The notes: generated by a model from the letters alone, not told the origin. 64,000 nt of DNA from Chelativorans multitrophicus (GCF_011317445.1 NZ_JAAAPL010000005.1:62001-126000); one strand, 5' to 3'. Counted from the stretch's first letter, positions 17,095 through 26,907 are shown. A program made the numbers and translations.

Positions 17095-18075
17095 CTATGG
17101 AAGTGTGAGCCTCGCAATGACTGGAAGGTGATTTGAGCCGAATTTTGGCCCCATCGCCAAGCTGTCCAATCCCACCGCAGGCGTCAGCACGATGCGATCG
17201 ATTGGTGTCCCGAGCTGCGTCCACGATCCGAACCTTATGCTGAATCGAGTCGGCAGGGGCCACCATCGGGATTCAGTCGTCCTGTAACCCGTGGAGGACA
17301 ACAGGTCTTTGAAGAAGGGAGACCACGAGGCGGTGTTCCAGTCTCCCGCGACGACAACGGGGGTGTCGTGCGGTTCCGACCTGAGCGCCTGTGCAAGATC
17401 ACGCAGATAGGCCGACCGCTCGCGCCACATGCGTGGACTTCTCGGCGTCTGCGGATGAACCGCATAGACGATGAGGGTCCTGGCTCCCACAAGTAGTTCA
17501 TAACGGACGGCAAACCTACCGCCCGTGTCGGCGCTATCGGGAGAAACGGTTCTCGCGGTCAGGATCGGAAATCGGCTGAACAGCTTCATGTCCGTGTTGG
17601 CGTGCAGGTCGCGACTGCTTTCGAATGGCCAGATGCCGCTGGCTGCCAACGCGTCCTGCCATCGCGGCGTCATCTCCTGGAGCACCAGGATGTCGGCGGC
17701 CGCGATTGATGGAAGTGAGAGAAAGTCCGCCGGATCGGGGTTATCGACATAGACATTGGCGGTCACCACCGTAAGCGGCGCGCCGATTTGCGAAGAAGCA
17801 GGCTGTGGTAGGAAAAAGAACGGGAACACACCGCTTAGCAGCGCTAGTGTCCCGAAAAGTGCCACGACGACGTGGCGGAAGGCCAGGCCAAGAACAAACA
17901 GGCACGTCGCAGTGAGCAGAAGATGCGGGCGCAGGAAGTTTGCGAGATCAGGTATCCATATGGTTGTCGCGAGAACCATCGATCCCAACGATGCTGCGCA
18001 AAACCCTATGCACAGGACTGCCATCGCGACGATGCCCGCCCTATGTAGACTACTTGGTGAAAGCGTATCGGGCAT
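17095..18075 (-). CDS. Membrane-anchored endonuclease/exonuclease/phosphatase (EEP) family protein
   Basis: 326 residues: three hydrophobic N-terminal helices (about residues 12-90) followed by an EEP catalytic domain. Catalytic signatures are LVLQEMTPRW (metal-binding Glu), VYAVHPQTP, VVVAGDWNTASWSP (Asp/Asn pair) and the terminal GSNHLPVIARL (catalytic His). The topology places the domain in the periplasm, as in the YafD-like group. The substrate could be phospholipid, nucleotide or extracellular DNA and cannot be read from sequence. Confidence 0.82.
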   Translation of the reverse strand: MPDTLSPSSLHRAGIVAMAVLCIGFCAASLGSMVLATTIWIPDLANFLRPHLLLTATCLFVLGLAFRHVVVALFGTLALLSGVFPFFFLPQPASSQIGAPLTVVTANVYVDNPDPADFLSLPSIAAADILVLQEMTPRWQDALAASGIWPFESSRDLHANTDMKLFSRFPILTARTVSPDSADTGGRFAVRYELLVGARTLIVYAVHPQTPRSPRMWRERSAYLRDLAQALRSEPHDTPVVVAGDWNTASWSPFFKDLLSSTGYRTTESRWWPLPTRFSIRFGSWTQLGTPIDRIVLTPAVGLDSLAMGPKFGSNHLPVIARLTLP

Positions 18076-18282
18076 TCTGCAGCCGCAAGACGGTCGGGAC
18101 GCATGAACGAATAGTCCCTCCTCCTCGCTCTTGCCAGTGAGTCAAACTAACGCGGCGACCTACGTCAGATCCCTCTTGAATCTCTAGCAGCTTGAGATTG
18201 TACGCTAGGCTGGAGCGAGACTTATCGATCGGCTGAGACAGGAAGCCCAGAAACGTCGCTCACCCTGTGCTAGCGATCGGGA

Positions 18283-19020
18283 GTGACCTGTGTGTCAGTG
18301 GATGTTTTGAACGGTCATATCCTGGTGGTTGATGACCATCAGGATATTCGAGACCTGGTCGCCGGGCTGCTCGCCAAAGAAGGATACCGTGTCAGCGCAG
18401 CAGCGGATGGACGACAAATGCGTCGGCAGCTCATCGAAAGCAGCGTCGACCTTGTCGTTCTCGATCTCATGTTGCCAGGAGAGGACGGGCTCACCCTTTG
18501 TCGCGATCTCAGAGCCTCGACAAACATTCCGGTTGTCATGCTCACCGCGAAAGGCGACGAATTTGATCGTGTCCTCGGTCTCGAGATGGGTGCTGACGAC
18601 TATCTGACAAAGCCATTCGGCGGCAGGGAACTCGTGGCCCGGATTCGCGCGGTCCTCAGAAGGACGCGATCCGTTCCACCAGGAACGCGAAGCCAAATTG
18701 CGTGCTTGTGGCGGTTCGGCCGCTGGACATTCGACACGGCGACACGCTCTCTGAAGTCGACAGATGATGCGTTGCTTTCCTTGAGCACTGCCGAGTTTAA
18801 CCTGCTGAAAGTATTCGTTGAACGGCCGCAGATCGTGCTCACGCGAGATCAACTCCTCGATTTGACCCGGGGCCGTGAGTCCGAATTCATTGATCGCAGC
18901 ATTGACACCCGGATCAGCAGGTTGCGGCGGAAGATCGAGGAGGATCCCCAAAACCCACAAATCCTCAAGACTGTGTGGGGCGACGGCTATGTATTTGCAG
19001 CCGACGTATCTCGTGGATGA
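18283..19020 (+). CDS. OmpR/PhoB-family response regulator
   Basis: 245 residues. Receiver domain at about 12-125 with acidic pocket D17-D18, phospho-acceptor D61 (VVLDLMLPGEDG), T88 and K110 (DDYLTKPF); winged-helix DNA-binding domain at about 145-240 ending in TVWGDGYVFAADV. In-frame GTG codons at 18292 and 18298 are alternative starts; the one at 18292 has better spacing to GGGAG. The gene overlaps the kinase by four bases (ATGA). Its regulon is unknown, but it borders the envelope and metal genes. Confidence 0.92.
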   Translation: MTCVSVDVLNGHILVVDDHQDIRDLVAGLLAKEGYRVSAAADGRQMRRQLIESSVDLVVLDLMLPGEDGLTLCRDLRASTNIPVVMLTAKGDEFDRVLGLEMGADDYLTKPFGGRELVARIRAVLRRTRSVPPGTRSQIACLWRFGRWTFDTATRSLKSTDDALLSLSTAEFNLLKVFVERPQIVLTRDQLLDLTRGRESEFIDRSIDTRISRLRRKIEEDPQNPQILKTVWGDGYVFAADVSRG

Positions 19021-20474
19021 TCGGTTTGCTCCCGAAAAGCCTGAGCGGTCGGACAGTTGGCATTCTCGTGACGGGCCTTATTGCGACGCATATCGTCACC
19101 CTGCTCGTGCTGTCAGAAGATCGAGTTGAGTCTTTGACGCGCACTGAAGAGCAACATATCGCCCAGCATATTGCGTCCATTACAAATATTGTTTCAGGCG
19201 TTCCAAGCGAATGGAGGGACCGGATCGTTCGTTCCTCCGATGGCCACCTGTTCAACGTCAGAATAACGGAGGACAGCACCAACAGCACGCTTCAACCTAT
19301 TGGTACCAGCAGCAGCACGCTGGCCGACCTGTTGTTACGACAGGTTCGACAGGGCACGGGCGAACCGATATCGGTGGACATAAGTGACGCAAACCCCGGC
19401 AATACGCCGCTTGCGCCAGATAGCTGGCGCCGGTGGCTGAGTTCGCGGCTCAGTCGCCTCGCCTATGGGCACGACCGCGACCAGGCTGTGCTGGTCTCAG
19501 TTCCGCTGTCAGAGGGTCAAAGGCTCAATTTCTCGACGTCGATGCCGCTGGCTTCGGCGCCTGGATGGGAGCGACAGCTGGCGGTCACCGGGACGTTTTT
19601 GGTCATCGTGTTGGCGCTTTCCCTGTGGGCCATCAGGAAGATGTCGAGCCCACTGGCTCTGTTTGCGCGCGCAGCCACCACTTTCGCTCGGAATGTCTAT
19701 GCGCCGTCCTTACCTGAGACAGGCCCGAGTGAAGTCCGGGAAGCCGCCCGGGCGTTCAACAACATGCAGAAGCGAGTCCTTCAGACGATCGAAGGGCGTG
19801 CCCAAATGCTCGGGGCCATCTCCCACGATTTGCGTACACCGCTGACGACAATTCGTCTTCGGGCGGAGAGTTTGGGCGATTCCGAGGTCCGGCATCGCAT
19901 CCTCGCGGCGATCGAGGAGATGGACGCGATGCTTGCCTCCACGCTGGCTTTTGCCAGGGAGGGCACCGCGCAGGAGGAACTGCAGGCAACGGATATCGGA
20001 TCCCTGTTGGAGGCGATCTGCAGCGATTTTTCGGACATCGGGCACGACGTCAGCTTTGTGCCTTACGGCACAATCGTCGCTGCATGCCGCCCACTGGCTT
20101 TGAAGCGAGCGTTGTCCAATCTCATCGACAACGCGGTCAAGTATGGGGAGCGCGCTCAGGTGGTTGCCAAGGTCCGGGAAGGGATGATCGATATCAGCAT
20201 CACCGATCAAGGTCCCGGAGTCCCGGATGAAGAGTTGGAGCGCATATTCCAACCGTTCTACCGCATTGAGAGCTCAAGGAACCGCAACACCGGTGGCGCG
20301 GGCCTTGGACTGGCCATCGCCCAGATGGCTCTGGACATGCACGGCGGATCTATCCAACTGGAAAACCGCGGCGAAGCCGGCGGTCTTTGCGTACGGGTCC
20401 TGATGCCAGTAGGGACAAACGTCGCCAATCGCGGGGCCGCCCCAAGGCATCGATCTCGCCAGCCACGCAAGTAG
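19017..20474 (+). CDS. Sensor histidine kinase (EnvZ-like)
   Basis: 485 residues from the ATGA overlap with the regulator. Two membrane helices (GRTVGILVTGLIATHIVTLL and FLVIVLALSLWAI) bracket a periplasmic sensor region of about 160 residues; a HAMP-like linker follows. The H-box is GAISHDLRTPLTTIRLRAES, the N-box NLIDNAVKYGERA and the G-boxes DQGPGVPDEELERIF and TGGAGLGLAIAQMAL. It phosphorylates the adjacent regulator. The signal is unknown; the periplasmic sensor has no Cys or His cluster that would point to metal. Confidence 0.92.
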   Translation: MIGLLPKSLSGRTVGILVTGLIATHIVTLLVLSEDRVESLTRTEEQHIAQHIASITNIVSGVPSEWRDRIVRSSDGHLFNVRITEDSTNSTLQPIGTSSSTLADLLLRQVRQGTGEPISVDISDANPGNTPLAPDSWRRWLSSRLSRLAYGHDRDQAVLVSVPLSEGQRLNFSTSMPLASAPGWERQLAVTGTFLVIVLALSLWAIRKMSSPLALFARAATTFARNVYAPSLPETGPSEVREAARAFNNMQKRVLQTIEGRAQMLGAISHDLRTPLTTIRLRAESLGDSEVRHRILAAIEEMDAMLASTLAFAREGTAQEELQATDIGSLLEAICSDFSDIGHDVSFVPYGTIVAACRPLALKRALSNLIDNAVKYGERAQVVAKVREGMIDISITDQGPGVPDEELERIFQPFYRIESSRNRNTGGAGLGLAIAQMALDMHGGSIQLENRGEAGGLCVRVLMPVGTNVANRGAAPRHRSRQPRK

Positions 20475-21048
20475 CCGGCTTCAAAGCGCTGGTGACCAAC
20501 GGACCGGAATGATCGCTTCCGCGTCAGCCGACGGTCGGCGCTTCAGAAAAGTTTTGCAGAATGTGTCAGAAGTCCTGTGGTGACAAATTCCGCCATGTCC
20601 GGGCGAGGTTGCGACGAACTCCTGAAAATTATGTCGTGTATGTGCAGCGCAGCACCGTGATTCTCCGTTCGGTTGTGAACAGGGGGAGCGACTGTCTTGG
20701 AAATCCAGTCCGTTTATCTACAAAGTCCACACGTCCTGGTTTCATTCTCCTTGGCCCCACCTTGCGCAAGACGGGTTTGGCTTCCGGCCGGAAGTTTCCC
20801 CAAGCGACTGTACGGGCTTGGGAAAATGGTGGAGTTGGCCCATGCTCTCCCTCGATCTCTTCGATCTCGATGTCATCGGGCTTGGCTCCGCGACAACTTC
20901 CGATCGCCACCGAAAGTCGCCGATTCCAAGTTACAAGATGTCATCAGCCGTTCTCCGACGCTGTTGACCCAGCCCCTTTGTCTCGCCGTTTCCCCCCCGA
21001 AGGTCGCGGCCGCCGAACCTGTTTCCATTTCGCGAGAGTCGACAGACG
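20475..21048. other. Intergenic stretch without recognised gene
   Basis: 574 bp between the histidine kinase and the CDF-HflK fusion gene. Open frames exist on both strands (for example 20561-21103 plus, 20629-20910 minus), but none has a recognisable domain or a good ribosome site, and the plus one runs into the fusion gene. The promoter of the HflKC operon must lie here or start within it. No clear terminator or repeat was found. Confidence 0.5.
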
Positions 21049-22596
21049 ATGGATCGTAAAGAGCGCACCGTATTCGTTACGATCCTCATCAACGGACTTC
21101 TGATCCTTTTCAAGTTCTGGTTATCAGCAGCTTCCGGAAGCCTGGCGCTCCGGTCCAGCGCCATTCATTCCCTCGCGGATCTCGCGATCGGCGTGTTCGT
21201 TCTGATAGGTCTATTCCTGAGCCGTACGAAGCTGGCGGCAGCCGCGCAACACGGGGCTCACGCCGTGGAAAATTGGGTGGCGCTCCTTGTTTCGGCGGCG
21301 ATCTTCTATGTCGGGCTGGACATTGTCGGGGAGGTCCTTGCAGGCGACCCTCCCGATTTGAGGAACCTTGGGCCTATCACCCTGGCCTCTCTCGTTACCG
21401 TCGTGGTCGCCTACGTCATTGCCCGCTACAAGCTCTATGTGGGCCGCCAGACAGAGTCCCCGGCATTGATTGCCAGCGGCTACCACTCTCAAGTCGACAT
21501 ATATGCGTCGATTGTCGTTGTCGCAGGCTTGGGAGGCGCAGCTCTCGGCCTGGAGAACCTGGACACGGCTGCAGCGGCCATCGTCGTCGTCATGATCTTT
21601 CTTTCTGGATTCGAGATCGCGGCTGCTGCGATCACTGCGCTGCGGCATCGTGAGCAGCTGCAAGTGGAAGCCGAGGACGCACACGGTCACCTCCATAGCC
21701 GCGGCTGGTTTCGCATTTATGCCCCTATCGCATCGCTCGCCTTGATAGCTCTCTATTTCTTGACCGGCATCTACACGGTTCAGCCCGGGGAAGTGGCGGT
21801 GGTGAGGCGCTTCGGAAAGGTGATCGAAGAGGCCGGGCCTGGAATACACTATCGCTGGCCAAGCCCGATCGAGACCGTCGACGTGGTTGCGCTCGATCTG
21901 CTGAGACGAATCGAGACCGGCCCTCTCCAGATGCTGACGGGCGACGAGAACCTGATCTCTGTCCGGGCGAGCGTTCAGTTCTCAGTCGGCGACGCTTCGG
22001 CATTCGTTCTCAATGTATCCGCGCCGGACGACCTCGTCCTCCAAGCCGGCGTGGGAGCCCTGCGCCAGAGCGTTGGTGAGGACGCGGTTGACGCTGTCCT
22101 CACGGTCGACAAGACCGCCATACAGGAAAAAGCCGTGAAGGCTGCCCAGGCGTCGCTCGACCGGAGTGCTGCGGGGATCCGGATCGTCGGCGTGCAATTG
22201 CTCGAAAGCGCGCCGCCACCCGAAGTGGCTGATGCATTTCGCGACGTCGCGAGCGCGCGGGAAGATCGCAACACCTTCGTCAACGAGGCACTCGCCTACC
22301 GCAACGAGGTTCTTCCGGCCGCGCGCGGCGACGCCGACACCGCGCGGCAGGCTGCACGAGCCTATGCAGCTGAAAAGCTCGCCACATCCGCTGGAGATGC
22401 CGCGAATTTCGAATCGCGGCGACAAGCCTACGCGGCGGCGCCGGATATCACCCGCCAGCGCCTCTACCTCGAGGCCGTGGAGAAATCGCTGGCTGGCGCC
22501 AAGAAATTCGTGATGGACCCGACGATCATCCCGCAATCGACGGATCTTTGGATAACACAACCGGGCAAGGCTCAACTGCTGCCCCCAATGCAATAG
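21049..22596 (+). CDS. Cation-efflux (CDF) membrane domain fused to HflK-type SPFH domain
   Basis: 515 residues in two parts. Residues about 1-200 are a six-helix CDF transporter core: metal-site motifs are kept in helix 2 (AIHSLAD, H40 and D44) and helix 5 (YHSQVD, H146 and D150). The usual cytoplasmic CDF C-terminal domain is absent. After a short His-rich linker (EDAHGHLHSRGW) and a further helix at about 225-243 comes an HflK-like SPFH domain (IYTVQPGEVAVVRRFGKVIE, GIHYRWPSPIETV) with a coiled-coil tail. One open frame spans both parts with no break. It opens an operon with HflC, HflK and parvulin genes. It may place a metal exporter in an SPFH scaffold; that is inference. Confidence 0.88.
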   Translation: MDRKERTVFVTILINGLLILFKFWLSAASGSLALRSSAIHSLADLAIGVFVLIGLFLSRTKLAAAAQHGAHAVENWVALLVSAAIFYVGLDIVGEVLAGDPPDLRNLGPITLASLVTVVVAYVIARYKLYVGRQTESPALIASGYHSQVDIYASIVVVAGLGGAALGLENLDTAAAAIVVVMIFLSGFEIAAAAITALRHREQLQVEAEDAHGHLHSRGWFRIYAPIASLALIALYFLTGIYTVQPGEVAVVRRFGKVIEEAGPGIHYRWPSPIETVDVVALDLLRRIETGPLQMLTGDENLISVRASVQFSVGDASAFVLNVSAPDDLVLQAGVGALRQSVGEDAVDAVLTVDKTAIQEKAVKAAQASLDRSAAGIRIVGVQLLESAPPPEVADAFRDVASAREDRNTFVNEALAYRNEVLPAARGDADTARQAARAYAAEKLATSAGDAANFESRRQAYAAAPDITRQRLYLEAVEKSLAGAKKFVMDPTIIPQSTDLWITQPGKAQLLPPMQ

Positions 22597-22619
22597 GGAC
22601 GGGCGAGGACGATTACGAC

Positions 22620-23582
22620 ATGAAACCAGTTCGAATTGCCGCTCTTGGCGTCTTGGGCCTTGGCTTCCTGGGAGCAACACTGACCCTCTATCAGGTCGAC
22701 ACCACCGAATACGCGATCGTGACGCAGTTTGGGCGGCCCGTCCGCGTGCTCAGTGACCCTGGTCTCTATATCAAAGCGCCCGACCCCATTCAAAGCGTTC
22801 TAAAAATCAGCAAGCAAATTCAAGTCTACAACCTACCGAAAACGGAATTCCTGAGTAGCGACAAGAAGAACATTATGGTGGAGGCCTATGCCACCTGGCA
22901 AGTAACGGACGCGCTGGCGTTTCTGAAGAACGTCAACAGCCTGCGCGGCGCCAGCACACAGCTCAACGATATTATCAAAGCTGAGCTCGGAGCGGCATTG
23001 GGACAGGTCGAGCTCGGAAATCTCGTCACAGTAGAAACCTCACAGGCGAGCCTTCCAGACACCTTGAACGCCGTGAAGGAGAGGGCTGCAGCCCGCACGG
23101 GTGCTTATGGCTTCACGGTCACAGATATCCAGCTCAAGGAGCTCACGTTCCCGGAGGCCAACCTCACAAGCGTCTTCCAGCGTATGCGCTCGGAGCGTGA
23201 GGCGATCGCGCGCCAGTTTCGCTCGGAAGGCGCGGAAGAAGCAGCCCGCATACGAGCGGAAGCTGATACAGAGAAGGCGAAGATTCTCGCCACCGCGAGC
23301 CGCGAATCCGCCGAGATCCGAGGGACGGCCGATGCGGAGGCGATTGCGATCTATGCGGGCTCCTTCGGCAGGGACAAGGATTTTTACCGCTTCTCCAGAA
23401 CGCTCGAAGCCTACGACAAGTTCATTGATGAAGGCACGACGTTGATTTTGCCAGCCGATTCCGAACTGCTTCAGTATCTGGATCCACGAAACGCTCTGAA
23501 ACTTCCTCCATCATCGACCGCGACTGGCGGATCTGCGGTCGGATCGCGCAACGTGACCGCGGATTCGGAGCGCGATAGATGA
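22620..23582 (+). CDS. hflC: HflC-like SPFH-domain membrane protein
   Basis: 320 residues from an ATG at 22620; an in-frame start at 22548 would overlap the previous gene by 49 bp. One N-terminal membrane helix (RIAALGVLGLGFLGATLTLY) leads to an SPFH domain (TEYAIVTQFGRPVRVLSDPG). A long helical region rich in Ala, Glu and Arg follows (EAARIRAEADTEKAKILATA), typical of HflC. HflC and HflK form a cage around the FtsH protease. No ftsH is in this window. The C-terminal IYAGSFGRDKDFYRFSRTLE motif is characteristic of HflC. Confidence 0.88.
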   Translation: MKPVRIAALGVLGLGFLGATLTLYQVDTTEYAIVTQFGRPVRVLSDPGLYIKAPDPIQSVLKISKQIQVYNLPKTEFLSSDKKNIMVEAYATWQVTDALAFLKNVNSLRGASTQLNDIIKAELGAALGQVELGNLVTVETSQASLPDTLNAVKERAAARTGAYGFTVTDIQLKELTFPEANLTSVFQRMRSEREAIARQFRSEGAEEAARIRAEADTEKAKILATASRESAEIRGTADAEAIAIYAGSFGRDKDFYRFSRTLEAYDKFIDEGTTLILPADSELLQYLDPRNALKLPPSSTATGGSAVGSRNVTADSERDR

Positions 23583-24706
23583 TGGACGAGGATGTGGCAA
23601 AATCACCAAAGTCCCCGTCGACGGCGGACGATGGCAGCGGAAACATTGCCCGCGACGTCGCGATCAAATCGAAGCTCCTTGTTCGCGCCATTGCGGAGGG
23701 TGGGCGGTTCGCATTTGCAGACTTCAAGGTCGCTCTCGGTCACCTAAGGCCCGGCCCTCTGCTTGCGGGTGCGGTGATGCTGATCGCTATCGGCTATGCT
23801 TTGACCGGCGTCTATTCGGTCGCGCCTGGAGAAGCCGCGGTTGTGCGCCGCTTTGGCGCGATTGTCCAACCCAGTGTTGAACCGGGACTCCACTATCGGC
23901 TACCGTGGCCGATCGATCGCGTGGATATCGTCGATGTTACCAGTGTCCGACGTGAGCAAGTAGGTATAAGCGCTCCCGAGGAAGAGCACATACATCCTGA
24001 ACCTCCGGCGAAACTTCAGGCACTCTCCGGCGATACCAACGTTGTCGATGTGGAAGTCATCGTGCAGTATCAGGTGCGCGAGCCAGCCAACTACATACTG
24101 AACGTCGAATACGCTCCATATCGCATCGTCCGAGACGCACTCCGGGCATCAGTCACCAGGCTGGTAACACGTCTGCCGGTTGATGCATTGCTGACCAGCG
24201 GACGGCAGTCCTTGCAACAAGCCATCCGCGAGGAGACGCAATCGCGTCTGGATCAGTATCGGACCGGCCTCGTTATCGTCGGCGTTGACCTGCAGAAAGC
24301 GTTCCCTCCTGCCAACGTCGCGGATGCCTTCACAGCCGTCAATACCGCGCGCGAGGAAAAGGCCCGTCTGATCAATGAGGCACGAGGATATGCGAACAGC
24401 CTCGTCCCAGAAGCCAGAGGTCAGGCACAGCAGCTGAAGGCACAGGCTGCCGCTTACCGATCCGCCGTTCTGGCGCGCGCAAGCGGAACGGCACGCGCCT
24501 TCGATCTTCTTTGGGACGAGTATCGAAAGAACGCGGAAGCCTACGGCGAAGATGTGACCCGATATCGGATGTATCTTGAGACCATCGAGAAGATCATGCC
24601 TCGAGTGCAGGTTTATGCTCTGGATACCGCGAAAGGCGGCAGCTTCAACCTGAGACTTTATGGCGCTCAGAATGGCGCACCAACAAACGGTGAGGCAGCG
24701 CGCTAG
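23579..24706 (+). CDS. hflK: HflK-like SPFH-domain membrane protein
   Basis: 375 residues; the start overlaps the hflC stop (ATGA), so translation is coupled. A cytoplasmic N-terminal stretch of about 55 residues precedes one helix (LLAGAVMLIAIGYALTGVY). The SPFH domain reads SVAPGEAAVVRRFGAIVQPS and GLHYRLPWPIDRVDIVDVTS, and the HflK-like tail contains EEKARLINEARGYANSLVPE. It is homologous to the SPFH half of the upstream fusion protein, so the operon holds two HflK-type subunits, one with and one without a transporter. The gene order hflC-hflK is reversed relative to the common hflK-hflC. Confidence 0.87.
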   Translation: MMDEDVAKSPKSPSTADDGSGNIARDVAIKSKLLVRAIAEGGRFAFADFKVALGHLRPGPLLAGAVMLIAIGYALTGVYSVAPGEAAVVRRFGAIVQPSVEPGLHYRLPWPIDRVDIVDVTSVRREQVGISAPEEEHIHPEPPAKLQALSGDTNVVDVEVIVQYQVREPANYILNVEYAPYRIVRDALRASVTRLVTRLPVDALLTSGRQSLQQAIREETQSRLDQYRTGLVIVGVDLQKAFPPANVADAFTAVNTAREEKARLINEARGYANSLVPEARGQAQQLKAQAAAYRSAVLARASGTARAFDLLWDEYRKNAEAYGEDVTRYRMYLETIEKIMPRVQVYALDTAKGGSFNLRLYGAQNGAPTNGEAAR

Positions 24707-24708
24707 CC

Positions 24709-26886
24709 ATGGCAGATGGTTGGCGTCAGATTTGGTCCGATTTTCGCGATAGCCTCAGAGGAAAGCCATCGAAACCGGACAGCGATCGCACGGTCGAACC
24801 TCCAGAATCGGCTGATAGCCGGGCTACTATCGCACCCGGTCCACCAATTGCCACTGCCTCGCCAAAACCTCCTGCGACCGATCCGGCCGCAGCGAATTCG
24901 AGTCCCGATGACTCGGAGCAGCTCGCCCGCCAGCTCACGGAAAGCGCACAGTCGGAGACAGAATGGACGGCAGATTCAGATCAGGCTCAGCCTGCGCCAA
25001 CACGGCAACCGACACTGGGGCAGTATGTGGCGAGCATTTTCGCGATCACGACCATTCCCGCCGCGCTCGTCTTCTTTTCGTCGGACTATTTCGCCGACAT
25101 GACGCTCCCATCTCCTCCGGCCCCCAATGTCGTCGCGACATTCGAGGGGGGACAGATAACCCTTGAAGACATCGAAGCTCACCTGAATATGCTCTCGTCG
25201 TCCACCAGCAACCCTGGTCCCATGTCGCAGGAAGCGCTTCTTGAGACAGTTGAAGATCTCGTATCCGATCAACTAATTCTCCGATGGGCAGCTAATCGAA
25301 AGCCGGAAGCCGACGAGAGCTTCCAACATGCGATCAAACACATAAATGAAAATCTCAATCTCGAATCCTTCGCGGACCAGCTTCATACCGAGCGCATCTC
25401 AATCTCCGAGAGCAGCATCCGCGAATATTACGATAAGAACAAAGCGCGCTATGAAGGACGTAGCTTTACCGAGGTGCGCGATGAGATACGGCGGACCCTG
25501 GTTGCCGAGCAGGAACCCGCTTTTGTCGAAGACTATTTAGAGAAGCTGCGAACGAGCGCATCGATCACTCGCAGTTTCGATCTCCTGGATGTACCAGCTC
25601 CGAGCCAGAAGGAGCTTGAGACCTACTACCGACAGAACATCGACCGATTCAAATTGCCACGCCGCGCCATCGTTGATGAACTGGAGTTTAGTGCATCACA
25701 ATTCAGCCCGAAGGCCCAACAAGAGGCGGCCAGCGCCTTACTAGGCATCCAAGGCGGTGCAACATTCCAGGCGACAGCAGGGCGATTCTCGAAGGCGCGT
25801 TTTTCATCCCGGGCGGAGGTGCCCGAAGGCAGCAGGAACCCCGATTGGGACAAATACGTCTTCGCACTGGTTCCCGGGGAACTGGCGAGCGTGTTTCAGG
25901 CAGGCGGATCGTATTACGTCGTCCGCCTTCAGGAGGTCATGCCCGCAGGCGCAAAGAGCTTCGCCGAAGTCCGTCCGACAATCATGACAACCGTACGCAC
26001 GCAAAAGGAACAGCGATGGTTCGCGGATAACGGCGAAAAGACGCTCTTCACGATCAAGGGACAGCGCTACAGCCTTCGCGATTTCTACAAGGAATACGAG
26101 GAAGCGTCACTTCGCGAGCAGTTCGAAGGAGCAGAGGGCCTCAAACGTTTGGCAAACGCACTTATTGATCGCATGCTCCTGGTATCGGACACTTATGACA
26201 GGTTGCTCGACGTCGCAAACAAGCCCCTTGCCGACGAAACGCGACTTCGTCTGCTGCGGCAAATGATGGAGCAGGAGGAGGTGGACGACCGGATCGAAGT
26301 CAGCGACGAGCAAATTCAAGCATTCTACTCCGACAATCGCGATCGCCTTGTGAGTCCTCCGAAGTCGAGAATCCGTTATGTCCGAATCGGTCTTGGCTCG
26401 AGCGAGGCGGACGCGAGTCGTGCACGCGAACGTTCGGACGAAGCCTATCGGAAGCTGACCGGAGCTGTCCCGGGGTCGGACTTCGCCTCGGTGGCGCAAG
26501 AGTATTCCGAGGATGTCGAAACAGCTTCAAAGGGTGGCGAGTTCCCTGATTGGATCGGCGAAAGCGGGGATCCACTAGGCGAACTGATGAGCCACCCGTT
26601 CCATGAAGCGATTCAAGACATGGAGCCGGGAAAAGTTGGCAAACCTTTCGAGTTGGGAGGCAGCATCTACATCGTGGAAGTGACGGAACGAACCTTGCCG
26701 CAGCAGTTAACTCTTGACGAGGCAAAACCCTTTATCGAGGAGTACCTGACCAACCAACAGCATCGCTCTATGGCCGAGGAATTGCAGAGGCGGCAACTTC
26801 AAGAAGCCAAGGTGCAATTGTATCCGCAGGTTCTGGAAGAATATCTCATGCGCGCGGCCTCTCGCGACCAACCGACATCGCAGTAG
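24709..26886 (+). CDS. Large membrane-anchored parvulin-type peptidylprolyl isomerase
   Basis: 725 residues. A Pro- and Ser-rich cytoplasmic N-terminus of about 105 residues precedes a single helix (IFAITTIPAALVFFSSDYF); the rest is predicted periplasmic. Two SurA/PpiD-like repeats are visible, each with a helical chaperone part and a PPIC rotamase-like domain: about residues 310-415 (RRAIVDELEFSASQF) and 545-660 (SRIRYVRIGLGSSEAD, then SKGGEFPDWIGESGDPLGEL and GSIYIVEVTERT). The second looks more canonical. It starts 2 bp after hflK. The PpiD-like topology fits a role in folding exported proteins near the HflKC complex. Confidence 0.83.
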   Translation: MADGWRQIWSDFRDSLRGKPSKPDSDRTVEPPESADSRATIAPGPPIATASPKPPATDPAAANSSPDDSEQLARQLTESAQSETEWTADSDQAQPAPTRQPTLGQYVASIFAITTIPAALVFFSSDYFADMTLPSPPAPNVVATFEGGQITLEDIEAHLNMLSSSTSNPGPMSQEALLETVEDLVSDQLILRWAANRKPEADESFQHAIKHINENLNLESFADQLHTERISISESSIREYYDKNKARYEGRSFTEVRDEIRRTLVAEQEPAFVEDYLEKLRTSASITRSFDLLDVPAPSQKELETYYRQNIDRFKLPRRAIVDELEFSASQFSPKAQQEAASALLGIQGGATFQATAGRFSKARFSSRAEVPEGSRNPDWDKYVFALVPGELASVFQAGGSYYVVRLQEVMPAGAKSFAEVRPTIMTTVRTQKEQRWFADNGEKTLFTIKGQRYSLRDFYKEYEEASLREQFEGAEGLKRLANALIDRMLLVSDTYDRLLDVANKPLADETRLRLLRQMMEQEEVDDRIEVSDEQIQAFYSDNRDRLVSPPKSRIRYVRIGLGSSEADASRARERSDEAYRKLTGAVPGSDFASVAQEYSEDVETASKGGEFPDWIGESGDPLGELMSHPFHEAIQDMEPGKVGKPFELGGSIYIVEVTERTLPQQLTLDEAKPFIEEYLTNQQHRSMAEELQRRQLQEAKVQLYPQVLEEYLMRAASRDQPTSQ

Positions 26887-26907
26887 CGAAGAATCTCTCA
26901 AGGCCCC

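Noticed and set aside
20561-21103. 180-codon plus-strand frame before the CDF-HflK gene
   Set aside because: No domain, no ribosome site, and it runs over the start of the fusion gene in another frame.
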